Below are positions 1 through 13,300 of a stretch of 64,000 bases of DNA, piece by piece; the stretch's first letter is position 1; every line of letters starts with the position of its first letter. Where the stretch lies: positions 27,533 through 91,532 of the forward strand of contig DUUT01000098.1 of the NCBI GenBank assembly GCA_012841405.1, read 5' to 3'. The position numbers were made by a program, and so were the translations under genes. A model generated the notes under the pieces. It had not been told where the DNA came from. It saw nothing but the letters and a program-made list of their open reading frames with translations, and searched no databases. The DNA comes from Chloroflexota bacterium (GTDB lineage: Bacteria > Chloroflexota > Anaerolineae > UBA1429).

Positions 1-238
1 TGACGCCCTGGTGACCTCCGTAGGCATAGTGCGCGCCGCGCGCTGGGGCGGCTCCGAGCGGGGAACGGGCCGGTACCGCACATCCCACCAGCAAAGGGGG
101 TGGTCGCCCCGCGAGGCGCCCGCAAGCGCCGAACCGTTGAGGTACGTTCGACTCGACACCGCGTGGGCACGCGCACAACACCGCACGACGGCAGTCGCCG
201 CTTCGTCGGCGCCGCCGAACCTACACGGAGGCCACCCC

Positions 239-5031
<4,793 letters not shown>

Positions 5032-5096
5032 CGTCGCACCACGACACCGCGAGGAGAGGCGCATGTCGAGGGGCAGGAGGGTACGAGAGGACGCAG

Positions 5097-5145
5097 CCAC
5101 GGGGATGCGTGGGAACCCGGCCAAGGCCGGGCCCCATCCCCGTGG
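5097..5145. terminator. Two-tier hairpin after beta-galactosidase
   Basis: An outer perfect 11-bp stem (CCACGGGGATG at 5097-5107 with CATCCCCGTGG at 5135-5145) encloses an inner 7-bp CCCGGCC/GGCCGGG stem with a two-base loop (5116-5131). It lies 66 bases after the lacZ stop. No T-run follows, so it may be a terminator or an mRNA 3'-end stabiliser. Confidence 0.5.
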
Positions 5146-5261
5146 GGACGGTGGCCCAGGGCCTCTGATCCCTTTGCGTGGTGACCGCTGCGATAGTGTT
5201 ACCGTGATGCCCCTGATAGCATAGGATCCTTGCTGCGCATTCCTTAGCTTAGGAGGAGATC

Positions 5262-6344
5262 ATGGCATTCAACGGTTTGGGCATGCACATGGGGAACCTC
5301 GCGCGGCTGTCGAACGCCAAGACGCGATCGATCAGCCCAGAGAACTTTGACGGTGCCAAGGGACGGGGTGGCATGGCCCTGGAGGGCACCGGCGCGGCCG
5401 CCGCCCGCGAGCTCGGCCAGGGGTGGAAGATCTCGCCCTCCGTCCGCATCGCCCCCGGCGAGACGCGGGTGCTCGCCGACATCGAGGGCCCCGGCGCTAT
5501 CCAGCACATCTGGATGACGCCCACCGGCCATTGGCGCTTCAGCATCCTCCGCGTCTACTGGGATGGTGCCGAGACCCCGGCCATCGAGTGCCCGGTGGGG
5601 GACTTTTTCGCCTGCGGCTGGAACACGTATGCCCAGGTGTCATCCCTGGCGGTGTGCGTGAACCCTGGGAGCGCCCTTAACTGCTACTGGGAGATGCCCT
5701 TCCGCCGCTCCTGCCGCATCACCATGACCAACATCGGCTTTGCCGAGATGACGCTCTACTACCAGATCACCTACGCCCTCACCGAGGTGCCGGAGGACGC
5801 CGCCTACCTGCACGCCCAGTTCCGGCGCGTCAACCCGCTGCCCTTCAAGGAGGTCTATACCATCCTCGACGGTGTGCGCGGCAAGGGCCACTATGTGGGC
5901 ACCTATATGGCCTGGTGCGTGAACAACACCGGCTGGTGGGGTGAGGGCGAGATCAAGTTCTACCTGGACGGCGACGACGCCTTTCCCACCATCTGCGGCA
6001 CCGGCACCGAGGACTATTTCTGCGGCTCGTACAACTTTGACGTGGGGAAGGAGAACGGCGGCTACCGTGAGTTCACCACCCCCTACTCGGGGCTCGCGCA
6101 GGTCATCCGCCCCGACGGCTTGTACCAGTCTCAGACGCGCTTTGGCCTGTACCGCTGGCATATCACCGACCCGATCCGCTTCGAGCAGGATCTTCGGGTG
6201 ACCATCCAGGCGCTGGGATGGCGCAGCGAGCGCCGCTACCTGCCGCTGCAGGACGACATCGCCTCGGTGGCCTTTTGGTACCAGACCCTCCCCACCGCCC
6301 CCTTCCCACCGCTCCCTGACCGCGACGTGCTCGAGATCGTGTAG
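5262..6344 (+). CDS. DUF2961 / GH172-type glycoside hydrolase
   Basis: A 360-residue protein of the DUF2961 family; characterised members form family GH172 and act on fructofuranosides and arabinofuranosides. The protein shows the family pattern: an N-terminal double jelly-roll with GPGAIQHIWMT (about residues 75-85), FFACGWNTYAQ, and the GTGTEDYF motif at 246-253, whose Glu-250 fits one of the two acidic catalytic residues. No signal peptide, so cytoplasmic action is likely. TAGGAGGAG sits just before the ATG at 5262. Its position 230 bases after lacZ on the same strand suggests shared glycan catabolism, although a hairpin lies between them. The exact substrate cannot be read from sequence. 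Confidence 0.9.
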   Translation: MAFNGLGMHMGNLARLSNAKTRSISPENFDGAKGRGGMALEGTGAAAARELGQGWKISPSVRIAPGETRVLADIEGPGAIQHIWMTPTGHWRFSILRVYWDGAETPAIECPVGDFFACGWNTYAQVSSLAVCVNPGSALNCYWEMPFRRSCRITMTNIGFAEMTLYYQITYALTEVPEDAAYLHAQFRRVNPLPFKEVYTILDGVRGKGHYVGTYMAWCVNNTGWWGEGEIKFYLDGDDAFPTICGTGTEDYFCGSYNFDVGKENGGYREFTTPYSGLAQVIRPDGLYQSQTRFGLYRWHITDPIRFEQDLRVTIQALGWRSERRYLPLQDDIASVAFWYQTLPTAPFPPLPDRDVLEIV

Positions 6345-6374
6345 AGCGAGCTCGCAGCGGTCACACGCGTCGCC

Positions 6375-6410
6375 ATCGCAGAGATGAGAGGTCCCCCTCA
6401 TCTCTGCGAT
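6375..6410 (+). terminator. Hairpin terminator after GH172 gene
   Basis: Perfect 14-bp inverted repeat: ATCGCAGAGATGAG (6375-6388) pairs with CTCATCTCTGCGAT (6397-6410) across an 8-base loop. It is followed by TTCGCTAT, a weak T-rich tail. It lies 30 bases after the DUF2961 stop codon. Confidence 0.75.
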
Positions 6411-6509
6411 TTCGCTATGGGGCCTCGCTTCGCGCCCTCACGCCGCTACCCTGGCAGAGTTCCTGCGTAGTGAGTGCGAGAACGACAGTGAACTCCCTGG
6501 AGGTAACGC

Positions 6510-6713
6510 ATGCAGAGACGGCTCTATCGCAGTCGTACGGAACGCATGGTCGAGGGCGTGTGCGGCGGCCTGGCCCAGTACCTGAACGTCGATCCCAGCC
6601 TGGTGCGGCTGGCGTTCGTCGCCTTTTCTCTGGCCTACGGCTCGGGCCTGCTCATCTACCTGCTGGCAGCCATCATCATCCCCCTCGAGCCCGAAGAGCC
6701 GTTCGAGGTCTAG
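6510..6713 (+). CDS. PspC-domain membrane protein 1
   Basis: A 67-residue PspC protein: a basic N-terminus (RRLYRSRTERMVEGVCGG), the family's GVCGGLAxYxxVDPxLVRLAF signature, then one hydrophobic helix (about residues 30-60) ending IIIPLEPEE. PspC domains are linked to envelope stress and bind partners at the membrane; no pspA or pspB partner is present here. The start at 6510 has TGGAGG 7 bases upstream. Its TAG stop (6711-6713) is part of a CTAG that begins a diverged copy of the dispersed element described below. Confidence 0.9.
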   Translation: MQRRLYRSRTERMVEGVCGGLAQYLNVDPSLVRLAFVAFSLAYGSGLLIYLLAAIIIPLEPEEPFEV

Positions 6714-6900
6714 GTAGTGTCTGAAAGCAGAGGCCACAGTGCCGCTCCGCATCACCATGACCGCGGCGTACACCGCGCCGTTGCCGACCGCGGTCCGGCG
6801 CTGCGCCGCCTCTTTCCAGCCCGCGCAGGCGGGAGCTGGCACCACGCCGCTACGCCGAGCGTTGGCTCGCGGCGATGCCAGCGCAGAACCTCAGCCACAT
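6710..6900. repeat. Probable diverged third copy of the CTAG element
   Basis: The bases from CTAG at 6710-6713 onward (CTAGGTAGTGTCTGAAAGC, then GAGGCCACAG) align with the right end of the 23459-23603 element read in reverse (CTAGGCAGTGTGTGGAAAAC, then GGGCCACAG). Similarity fades after about 40 bases and weakly resumes near 6862-6890. No second CTAG end was found, so the right border is a guess and the copy is old or partial. Confidence 0.45.
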
Positions 6901-6984
6901 GCCGGCGTGCACTTTCCCCTATCCACGACGCCGCGCATGGAGTAGAATGGGGATAGGGTACGCACGTTTTCCTGGAGGTGTCCG

Positions 6985-7200
6985 ATGGATACGCCAAAGC
7001 GACTCTACCGGAGCCGGACCGATCGCATGATCGCCGGCGTGTGTGGTGGCCTGGGCAAGTACTTTGGCATCGACCCCACCCTCGTACGACTCGCATTCGT
7101 GATCCTCGCCCTGGCGGGAATGTCCGGGGGGCTGGCCTATATCATCATGTGGATCGTCGTCCCCGAGGAGCCAGAGCCAACGACGCCGTTCGGCGGCTGA
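6985..7200 (+). CDS. PspC-domain membrane protein 2
   Basis: A 71-residue paralogue of the gene at 6510 with the same [10 protein letters not shown] and [21 protein letters not shown] blocks and one membrane helix ending [16 protein letters not shown] lies 8 bases before the ATG at 6985. The two PspC genes are probably a tandem duplication now separated by 270 bases that include the diverged element copy. A TAGAAT hexamer at 6943-6948 could be a -10 box, but no convincing -35 was seen. Confidence 0.9.
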   Translation: MDTPKRLYRSRTDRMIAGVCGGLGKYFGIDPTLVRLAFVILALAGMSGGLAYIIMWIVVPEEPEPTTPFGG

Positions 7201-7242
7201 TCGCGCGCCAAGGCGCAGACCAGAACCAGCACGGTATGACAC

Positions 7243-7288
7243 GAGACCGCAGGGGCCTGGAGTATACGCTCCAGATCTCTGCGGTCTC
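7243..7288. terminator. Bidirectional hairpin between convergent genes
   Basis: GAGACCGCAG (7243-7252) pairs with CTGCGGTCTC (7279-7288), and an inner CTGGAG/CTCCAG stem (7257-7262 with 7269-7274) caps the hairpin. It lies between the rightward PspC gene and the leftward RDD gene and could serve both. Confidence 0.7.
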
Positions 7289-7318
7289 TGGACGTTGGGC
7301 TCGCGCCACGCCCCGGCA

Positions 7319-7987
7319 TCACCGCGCTACAACGTACGTCTTGGCGACGCGGTCACCCAGCCGCTGCCTCTTGTCCGATGAATCCACCAGAGCGGCCCCA
7401 ACGATATAGGCAAAGGGAAGTGCATCGATGATGCGTAGCAGGTTGCGCACGAGCGCCCGGCCCAGCCCGCAGTTGCGCCCCTCTGCATTGACCACCCGCA
7501 TGCCCAACAATAGCTTGCCGATGGTGCCGCCAAAGACCCCTTCGAAGAAGCTATAGTATCCAAACGCCAGAACGAGGCACAGCAGGGAAGTCGTGTCCGC
7601 ATATTCCTCTGTCTCGGGGCTGAGCCCTGCCATCATGAGAAGGACTCCCAGGATGACGCCGGCAATAGCCATAACGATATTGTCAATGACAATCGCCCCG
7701 AAACGCGGCCCCACTCCCTTGTACTCCATGGAGCGCGCGACACCGTACTCCGCCGTTGCGAACGGAAGGGGTGCGTAGCCGGATGTAGCAGGCGGTACCG
7801 CTGCTGGCCCCCAGGGTTGATATGCTTGGCCTGATGGCGGAGGCGGCATGGTGACAAGTGGGCGATCAAAGGGAGCCGCTGCGTTGGCCGAGGGTGCAGG
7901 TTGCGCAACTACTGGCAAGGGCACACCACAGTGGCCGCAGAAGCGAAATCCGTCAGGGTTCTTCTGACCGCATTGAGGACAGAACAT
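7319..7987 (-). CDS. Zinc-ribbon and RDD-domain membrane protein
   Basis: 222 residues. The N-terminus is a CPQCGQKNPDGFRFCGHCG zinc ribbon (two CxxC pairs, residues 3-21), followed by a Pro/Ala-rich linker to about residue 85 and an RDD membrane domain. The RDD region has hydrophobic helices and the typical GTIGKLLLGMRVV and LVRNLLRIID blocks with conserved Arg/Asp residues. RDD proteins are poorly understood; some act as ion or solute transporters. AAGGAGGTCGCC precedes the ATG at 7987. It converges on the PspC pair and shares their terminator. Confidence 0.88.
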   Translation of the reverse strand: MFCPQCGQKNPDGFRFCGHCGVPLPVVAQPAPSANAAAPFDRPLVTMPPPPSGQAYQPWGPAAVPPATSGYAPLPFATAEYGVARSMEYKGVGPRFGAIVIDNIVMAIAGVILGVLLMMAGLSPETEEYADTTSLLCLVLAFGYYSFFEGVFGGTIGKLLLGMRVVNAEGRNCGLGRALVRNLLRIIDALPFAYIVGAALVDSSDKRQRLGDRVAKTYVVAR

Positions 7988-8230
7988 GGGCGACCTCCTT
8001 GTAACAGATGCGTGTCGCGTTACGGCGCCATGTCCCTCGAGCTACGATCAACCTTCAAGGACGGTGCCCATCACCACACTAGCATCGTTTCCAGCGGGTT
8101 TGCAGGGGCCTCATCGATGTGCCACAAGTCTGCTCGACCTCCGAGCCAGCACGCACGCGCTAGCCGTACCTCAGGATCAACGCTATCCTGAGCAGAGTCC
8201 GCCGGACGCACCGGGAGGCGCGCAGCGGCC

Positions 8231-8668
8231 TCAGGCGTGGCGATCCACACTACCGCCAGGATAGGCCACGATCCGGTAGTAGTTGCGGATGGCTCCGGTG
8301 CGCTGGAGACGGGCGAGCTCTTCCTGCAGAAAGCCCGGCTCCGCAGTGCGCCCGGGGACCACCCACACGACGCTGCGCTCACGGTTCTGTGGTGCCTGCC
8401 AGGCGACACGGGTGGGCATCCCGTCGCGGGTGACGCCGTCATACGCCGAACGCCCCATCCGCATCGGCACCATGGGGGTGCCGATGCTGGCTCGGCGCTC
8501 CTGCCAGGTTCCGGCGCTCCGCGAGGCCGCCTCGGTCGCATCAAGGACGTACCAGTCGCTCGGTTCGCTCTCCGAAGAGCCTGGAGCGGCCCAGGTAGCG
8601 ACGCGCACGAAAAACCAGGCAAACGCGAGCATCGCGGCGATCAAGGTCACGTAGAACAACCCGTCCAT
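8231..8668 (-). CDS. Small membrane-anchored protein, unknown function
   Basis: 145 residues, not recognised. One N-terminal helix (residues 5-27, LFYVTLIAAMLAFAWFFVRV) is followed by a soluble domain containing YDGVTRDGMPTRVAW and RNYYRIVAYPGG. The topology suggests a single-pass protein with a roughly 115-residue soluble tail. GGGGGGATAG lies just before the ATG at 8668. It lies downstream of the ccm operon on the same strand, separated by 178 bases, so co-transcription is possible but unproven. Confidence 0.7.
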   Translation of the reverse strand: MDGLFYVTLIAAMLAFAWFFVRVATWAAPGSSESEPSDWYVLDATEAASRSAGTWQERRASIGTPMVPMRMGRSAYDGVTRDGMPTRVAWQAPQNRERSVVWVVPGRTAEPGFLQEELARLQRTGAIRNYYRIVAYPGGSVDRHA

Positions 8669-8846
8669 CTATCCCCCCTGCAGCCATCTCCCGCATGGTG
8701 GGCGGTACACCGACGGCCAATGATCGGTACAGCCCTACTCTACTGCGGCCAGGTTACAGGAAGGTAAATGGCAGGTATACATCATCTTGATTGACGCCTC
8801 GCGTCTCAACGGGTCTCCCGCCGCCGTCGGCGTCACCGCACACGCC

Positions 8847-9038
8847 TCAGGTTTCGGCGTCGTCCGCGCGCTGCACAACGTGCGGAGCATTCGGGGCGCC
8901 GTCGAGGCGCTGGCGCAGCGTCGCAATCTCGCGGCGCACGTGGTGCATCCGCACGAGGATAGAGATCAACAGCACCACCGGGATGAGCCACAGGATGCCG
9001 TAGGCGATGAGGACATAGAGAAGCGCGCCGGCGGACAT
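8847..9038 (-). CDS. CcmD-like small membrane protein
   Basis: 63 residues with one strong helix (about residues 6-28, LYVLIAYGILWLIPVVLLIS), then a charged tail with RMHHVRREIATLRQRLD. Size, topology and position immediately after ccmC match CcmD, which holds CcmC, CcmA/B and haem-charged CcmE together at the membrane. CcmD is weakly conserved, so the call depends on context. AAAGGAGG lies 6 bases before the ATG at 9038; a longer frame upstream overlaps ccmC and is unlikely. Confidence 0.7.
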   Translation of the reverse strand: MSAGALLYVLIAYGILWLIPVVLLISILVRMHHVRREIATLRQRLDGAPNAPHVVQRADDAET

Positions 9039-9114
9039 GGCAGCCTCCTTTGTGGGATGCCCCCGCCAGGGGGCACGGGGTAGAATGCATTCTGCGGCCG
9101 CGGTCACGGCCGCG

Positions 9115-9924
9115 TTACCGTGCGCGGGGCTCGCCCGAGGCCGCGGCCTCGTAGGCCGCCGCCTCCTCCGCTGCGCCACGCAGGCGCTCGACCTCGTGGC
9201 GCAGCGCCTCCAGCCGCACGCGCTGGCGCACGAGGGCAACGTACAGCAGCGTGGAGGCCGCCACTGAGACCCCCAGCGTCTGCAGCATGGCGGGGGTGAT
9301 GGCCATCCCTCCATCGCCCGTCAGGAGATCGGGGTGGATGGTGCGCCACCAGCGGATGGCAAACCAGGAGAGGGGCACGGTGGCAAAGGCAACGATGGTG
9401 TACACGGCGGCGTAGCGCGCGCGCAGCTCCGGGTCATCGAGGGAAGCGCGCAGCATGAGACAGGCCACGTAGAGCAGTAGCTGGAGCGCCGTGATGGTGA
9501 GGCGGGGCTCCCACGTCCAGAACACGCCCCACACCGGCCGCGCCCACAGCATCCCCGTGGCTACGGCCATCACCATACAGGCGAGCCCGATCTCCACAGA
9601 GGCGATGGCCAGGGCGTCCCAGCGGCGCGCCCGCCGCGCCAGGTAGGCAATCCCCGCGCCGCAGGCCACGCCAAAGCCCAAGAACCCGACCCACGCCGAG
9701 GCGACGTGACCATAAAAGATGCGCTGCACGTCACCCATGGTCGCCTCGCGCGGCGCATAGAAAAAGGCCATCGCCGAGGCCCCGGCCACCGCCAGCCCCG
9801 CCAGAAGGAGGAGCCCCCACCCGAGGGTGTCGCCCTCCCCCGCCGGTCGGCCGCACGGCGCCGCGTGGTGCCCGGCAATTTGCCCAGGCTGCGCCTGGGC
9901 GCGCGCCGCTCGCCGCTTGGCCAT
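9115..9924 (-). CDS. ccmC: Haem exporter protein CcmC
   Basis: 269 residues, six hydrophobic segments. The haem-handling WWD-type motif appears as GVFWTWEPRLT in mid-protein, flanked by His in RIFYGHVASAW before and IRWWRTIHP after; these are the conserved outer-face haem ligands of CcmC, which loads haem onto CcmE. The ATG at 9924 overlaps the ccmB stop (TGATG), has GGAGGAGG just upstream, and gives a normal CcmC length after a charged N-terminus. The N-terminal 40 residues (Ala/Arg/Gly-rich) are longer than in many homologues. Confidence 0.93.
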   Translation of the reverse strand: MAKRRAARAQAQPGQIAGHHAAPCGRPAGEGDTLGWGLLLLAGLAVAGASAMAFFYAPREATMGDVQRIFYGHVASAWVGFLGFGVACGAGIAYLARRARRWDALAIASVEIGLACMVMAVATGMLWARPVWGVFWTWEPRLTITALQLLLYVACLMLRASLDDPELRARYAAVYTIVAFATVPLSWFAIRWWRTIHPDLLTGDGGMAITPAMLQTLGVSVAASTLLYVALVRQRVRLEALRHEVERLRGAAEEAAAYEAAASGEPRAR

Positions 9925-10598
9925 CACCCCTCCTCCAACACGTAGCCACACGTCATCAGGCACACCGCGCCCATCACCAGGTCATAGACTACTAGCAGAC
10001 GCGTCCAGCCTGCCACCTCTGTGGGGGGTGCCCCAGCCAGGAGGGCACTGGTGGCGCGCACCGCCGCGATGAGCACGGGCATCACCAGGGGCAACAGCAA
10101 CACCGGCAGCAGCACCTCGCGCGCACGGGTGCTGGCGGCCATGGCGGCCACCAGCGTGCCGACGGCCGCATAACCGACGGTGCCCAAGGCGAGCACGCGG
10201 AGGATGCCCGGACGCAGCAGGGGCACGTCAAAGAGAACCACCATGAGGGGGAGGAGCACGCCCTCGACGGCCACCATGACGAGCAGCGCCCCCAGCGCCT
10301 TGCCGCCCCAAATCACGGCGGGGTCGACGGGGGCCATCCGCAGCCCGTCGAGGCAGCGCTCGTCGCGCTCGCGCGCCAGGGAGCGGCTGAGGGCCAGAGA
10401 GCCGGAGAGCACGACCGTCGCCCAGAGCACTCCCGGCGCGGCGGCACGCGCCGTGGCGCCGTGAAAGTCCAGCGCAAAGCTGAACTCGCCCAGCACCAGC
10501 ACCGCCAAGACGAGCATGGCGCTGACCATTTCCCACGTGCGCAGCTCGACGAGGAGATCCTTGGCCGCCACAGCCCACACCTTGCGCAGAGAGGTCAC
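9924..10598 (-). CDS. ccmB: Haem ABC exporter membrane subunit CcmB
   Basis: 224 residues from a GTG at 10598 that overlaps the ccmA stop by four bases (GTGA), the normal translational coupling; upstream in-frame codons would run into ccmA. Six hydrophobic segments and the family block LARERDERCLDGLRMAPVDP, with GKALGALL after it, identify CcmB. It pairs with CcmA to release haem-bound CcmE from CcmC and CcmD. Confidence 0.93.
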   Translation of the reverse strand: MTSLRKVWAVAAKDLLVELRTWEMVSAMLVLAVLVLGEFSFALDFHGATARAAAPGVLWATVVLSGSLALSRSLARERDERCLDGLRMAPVDPAVIWGGKALGALLVMVAVEGVLLPLMVVLFDVPLLRPGILRVLALGTVGYAAVGTLVAAMAASTRAREVLLPVLLLPLVMPVLIAAVRATSALLAGAPPTEVAGWTRLLVVYDLVMGAVCLMTCGYVLEEG

Positions 10599-11317
10599 GG
10601 GTGCCCCCCTGCGGAAAGGGCCGGGCGTTCCGTGGGCAGACCGCGACATAGCCCCACGAGCTGCGCCGCCGTTACCTCGCCCGCCGGCGCATCCATCGCC
10701 AAGCGCCCCCGCGCCAGCCCCAGCACCCGGCATACCGTGCCCAGCGCCCGATCGTGGTCATGCGTGGCCATCAGCACGGCGCACCCTGCGGCCGCCTGCT
10801 CCGCGATGAGGGCCTCGAGGAGGGCCGTCGCCTCGGCGTCCAGGCCCGCGGTCGGCTCGTCGAGGAGCAGGAGGCGTGGCGCATGGAGCAGCGCCCGCGC
10901 CACGGCCAGCCGCCGCCGCATACCATGAGAGTAGCCGCGCACGCGCTCGCGGCGCCGCTCTGCGAGGCCGACGCGCTCCAGGAGCGCCAGCGCACGCCGC
11001 TCACCATCGGCGATATCGTACAGCCGGGCATAGAAGCGGAGGTTCGCCTCGGCGCTCAGGTCACCGTACAGCATGGTGTCATGGGCCACGTACCCGATGA
11101 GCTGCCGCGGTACGGCGCCCTCGTGGCTCTCGAGGCGCACGCTACCCCCCGTGGGGCGCACCAGCCCCGCCAGCACCCGCAGGAGCGTCGTCTTGCCCGC
11201 ACCGTTGGCCCCCACGACGGCGACGACCTCTCCCGCGGTGAGGTCGAACGATACGTCGCGCAGCGCGTGGCGGTAGCCGTAGGTCTTGGTCAGGTTGCGC
11301 ACGATGAGGGTCGCCAT
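10595..11317 (-). CDS. ccmA: Haem ABC exporter ATPase CcmA
   Basis: 240-residue ABC ATPase. Walker A is GANGAGKTT, the signature is the CcmA-type YSHGMRRRLAVARAL rather than LSGGQ, and Walker B is LLLLDEPTAGLD, followed by THDHDRAL with the switch His. With CcmB it uses ATP to free holo-CcmE. It starts 3 bases after the ccmF stop codon and overlaps ccmB, so it is translated as part of the operon. Confidence 0.95.
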   Translation of the reverse strand: MATLIVRNLTKTYGYRHALRDVSFDLTAGEVVAVVGANGAGKTTLLRVLAGLVRPTGGSVRLESHEGAVPRQLIGYVAHDTMLYGDLSAEANLRFYARLYDIADGERRALALLERVGLAERRRERVRGYSHGMRRRLAVARALLHAPRLLLLDEPTAGLDAEATALLEALIAEQAAAGCAVLMATHDHDRALGTVCRVLGLARGRLAMDAPAGEVTAAQLVGLCRGLPTERPALSAGGHP

Positions 11318-11320
11318 GGG

Positions 11321-13300
11321 CTACGCTGCTCGCCGGCCGGAGCGTTCGGGATAGAGGGCCACGGCGCCTCCGAGCAGCAGGACGAGGCCGCCAATCCAGA
11401 TCAAACGCACCAACGTGTTGGTGATCACACGCAGCGTCACCGCCGTACCGCCGTCGGTCCACCCTGCCAGCACGAGGTAGAGGTCCTCGCGCACCGTCGA
11501 GCGCACCGCCGGCGTCACGATCACCTGTCCCGACGCCGGATAGCGATCGAGTTGGGGTGTGAGCCGCGCCTGCAGCGTGCCATGGCGGTAGACGGCCACC
11601 GTCGCGCGGGTGGCGGTGTGGTCGGCAGCCTCCCACTGCGCAAGGTCCTCGACGGCCAGCGCATAGCCCTGTACGGCGGCGTGCTCGCCGCGCGGCAACA
11701 CCAGGGTGGCGTCAATGGTGTGCTGCCGCGTGGCGACGATGCCAACCGCCATGATGAGCACCCCGGCGTGCACGAGCCAGCCGCCCAGCCGCCGCCGGTA
11801 GCGGGTGAGTGCCCCCCACACCGCGCCCAGCTGGGAGCGGCCGGTAGTATGGCGCACCGCGAGGGCGTCGCCGATCAGCGGCGTCAGGGTGGCACCGCCC
11901 GCCGCCCCGATGAGCGCCATGGCGGGCAGGGCCAGGCCACCCCCCACCCCCGCCATGGCGGCCACCCCTGGCACTGCCATGCCGCCGAGCACCACCGACA
12001 GGACCCCGCTGCGCATGCCGCGGATGCTGCGCGTGCCGTGCTCGATCGGTCCCACCAGTGGGCACAGGCCCATGAGCAGCACCAGCCCGGCGAACTGGGG
12101 TCCGGTGACGCGATCGAACCACTCCGTTCCCACTGCCAAGGGTAACCCGCCCAGAGCCCCCGTCAGCGTGGGGAGGAGCGTCCCGATGAGGATCGAGGCG
12201 GTGAGGGTCGCCAGGAGGACCAGCGTCAGCACATAGAGCCCCTCCCTGCTGAGCACCGCCCTGCCGTCGGCGCGCGCCAACGCACCCCGAGGCGCGGCGA
12301 GCAGCCCGGCCCGCACCACGATGAGGCCCACGGACGCCAGCGTGGCGCCGCCCAGGAACACCAGCAGCGGGGGGCCGACCCGCGAGTGGGCAAAGGCATG
12401 CACCGAGGCGATCATGCCGCTGCGCGTGATATAGGTGCCGGCGATGACCAGGAGGAACGAGGCCACCGCCAGACAGACGGCCCAGGCGCGCGCGCCGATG
12501 CCCTGCCGTGGGGCGCCCAGCGCGTGGAGCAGGCCGGTGGCCGTGAGCCAGGGCAACAGCCCTGCGTTTTCTACCGGATCCCAGCCCCAGTAGCCGCCCC
12601 AGCCGAGCACATCGTACGCCCAACGGGCCCCCAAGAGCAGCCCGATGCCGAGAAAGAGCCAAGCGCCCAAGGCCCACCCGCGCGCGGCGCGCACGAACGC
12701 GCCTGGCGCGCCGACGATGAGCGCCGCCAGCGCCAGCACAGCGGGCACCGTCAGCCCGACATAGCCTACGTAGAGCAGCGGCGGATGGAGCACCATGGCG
12801 GGGTGGCGCAGGAGGGGGTTGAGCCCTGCGCCGTCGAGAGGCGGCGTCGGTAGCGGCACAAAGGGGTTCGCGCCCAGGAGGCAGAGGCCGGTGAACACGG
12901 TCACCGGCACGGCCAACAGCGCCGTCGCCCAGGGGACGAGCGCCTCCCCGTGGGCTGGCGGGCGTGCGGCGAACAGGGCGGCCAATGCGGCCTGCAGGAC
13001 GGCCCACAGGAGGAGCGAGCCCTCCTGACCCGCCCACAGGGCGGCGATCTTGAGGTAGAGGGGTAGCCCCCGCGCCGAATGCTCGGCGATATAGCGCAGC
13101 TCCCAGCGATCGCCGAGCAGGCCCGCGAGGAGGAGTGCCATTGCCACGCCGAGGAGCACCGCCACGGCGAGCAACCCACGCCGCCCGCGCGCCACCCAGC
13201 CATCATGCTCCCGCAGGGCACCGAGCCAGGCGGCGGCCATGGCGTACAGCGCCGCCAGCAGGGCCAGCGCCAGCACCATCCCCCCGGCGAGCGGCAGCAT
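11321..13300 (-). CDS. ccmF: Cytochrome c haem lyase subunit CcmF
   Basis: 659 residues from the ATG at 13300, which overlaps the ccmE stop (TGATG). About 15 hydrophobic segments. The WWD haem-binding motif GWGGYWGWDPVENAGLL lies near residue 235, and the LNPLLRHPAMVLHPPLLYVGY block near 165-185 carries the conserved periplasmic His. CcmF takes haem from CcmE and, in most systems with CcmH, attaches it to apocytochrome c. No ccmG, ccmH or ccmI gene is in the window, so the thiol-handling arm is elsewhere or absent. Confidence 0.95.
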   Translation of the reverse strand: MLPLAGGMVLALALLAALYAMAAAWLGALREHDGWVARGRRGLLAVAVLLGVAMALLLAGLLGDRWELRYIAEHSARGLPLYLKIAALWAGQEGSLLLWAVLQAALAALFAARPPAHGEALVPWATALLAVPVTVFTGLCLLGANPFVPLPTPPLDGAGLNPLLRHPAMVLHPPLLYVGYVGLTVPAVLALAALIVGAPGAFVRAARGWALGAWLFLGIGLLLGARWAYDVLGWGGYWGWDPVENAGLLPWLTATGLLHALGAPRQGIGARAWAVCLAVASFLLVIAGTYITRSGMIASVHAFAHSRVGPPLLVFLGGATLASVGLIVVRAGLLAAPRGALARADGRAVLSREGLYVLTLVLLATLTASILIGTLLPTLTGALGGLPLAVGTEWFDRVTGPQFAGLVLLMGLCPLVGPIEHGTRSIRGMRSGVLSVVLGGMAVPGVAAMAGVGGGLALPAMALIGAAGGATLTPLIGDALAVRHTTGRSQLGAVWGALTRYRRRLGGWLVHAGVLIMAVGIVATRQHTIDATLVLPRGEHAAVQGYALAVEDLAQWEAADHTATRATVAVYRHGTLQARLTPQLDRYPASGQVIVTPAVRSTVREDLYLVLAGWTDGGTAVTLRVITNTLVRLIWIGGLVLLLGGAVALYPERSGRRAA

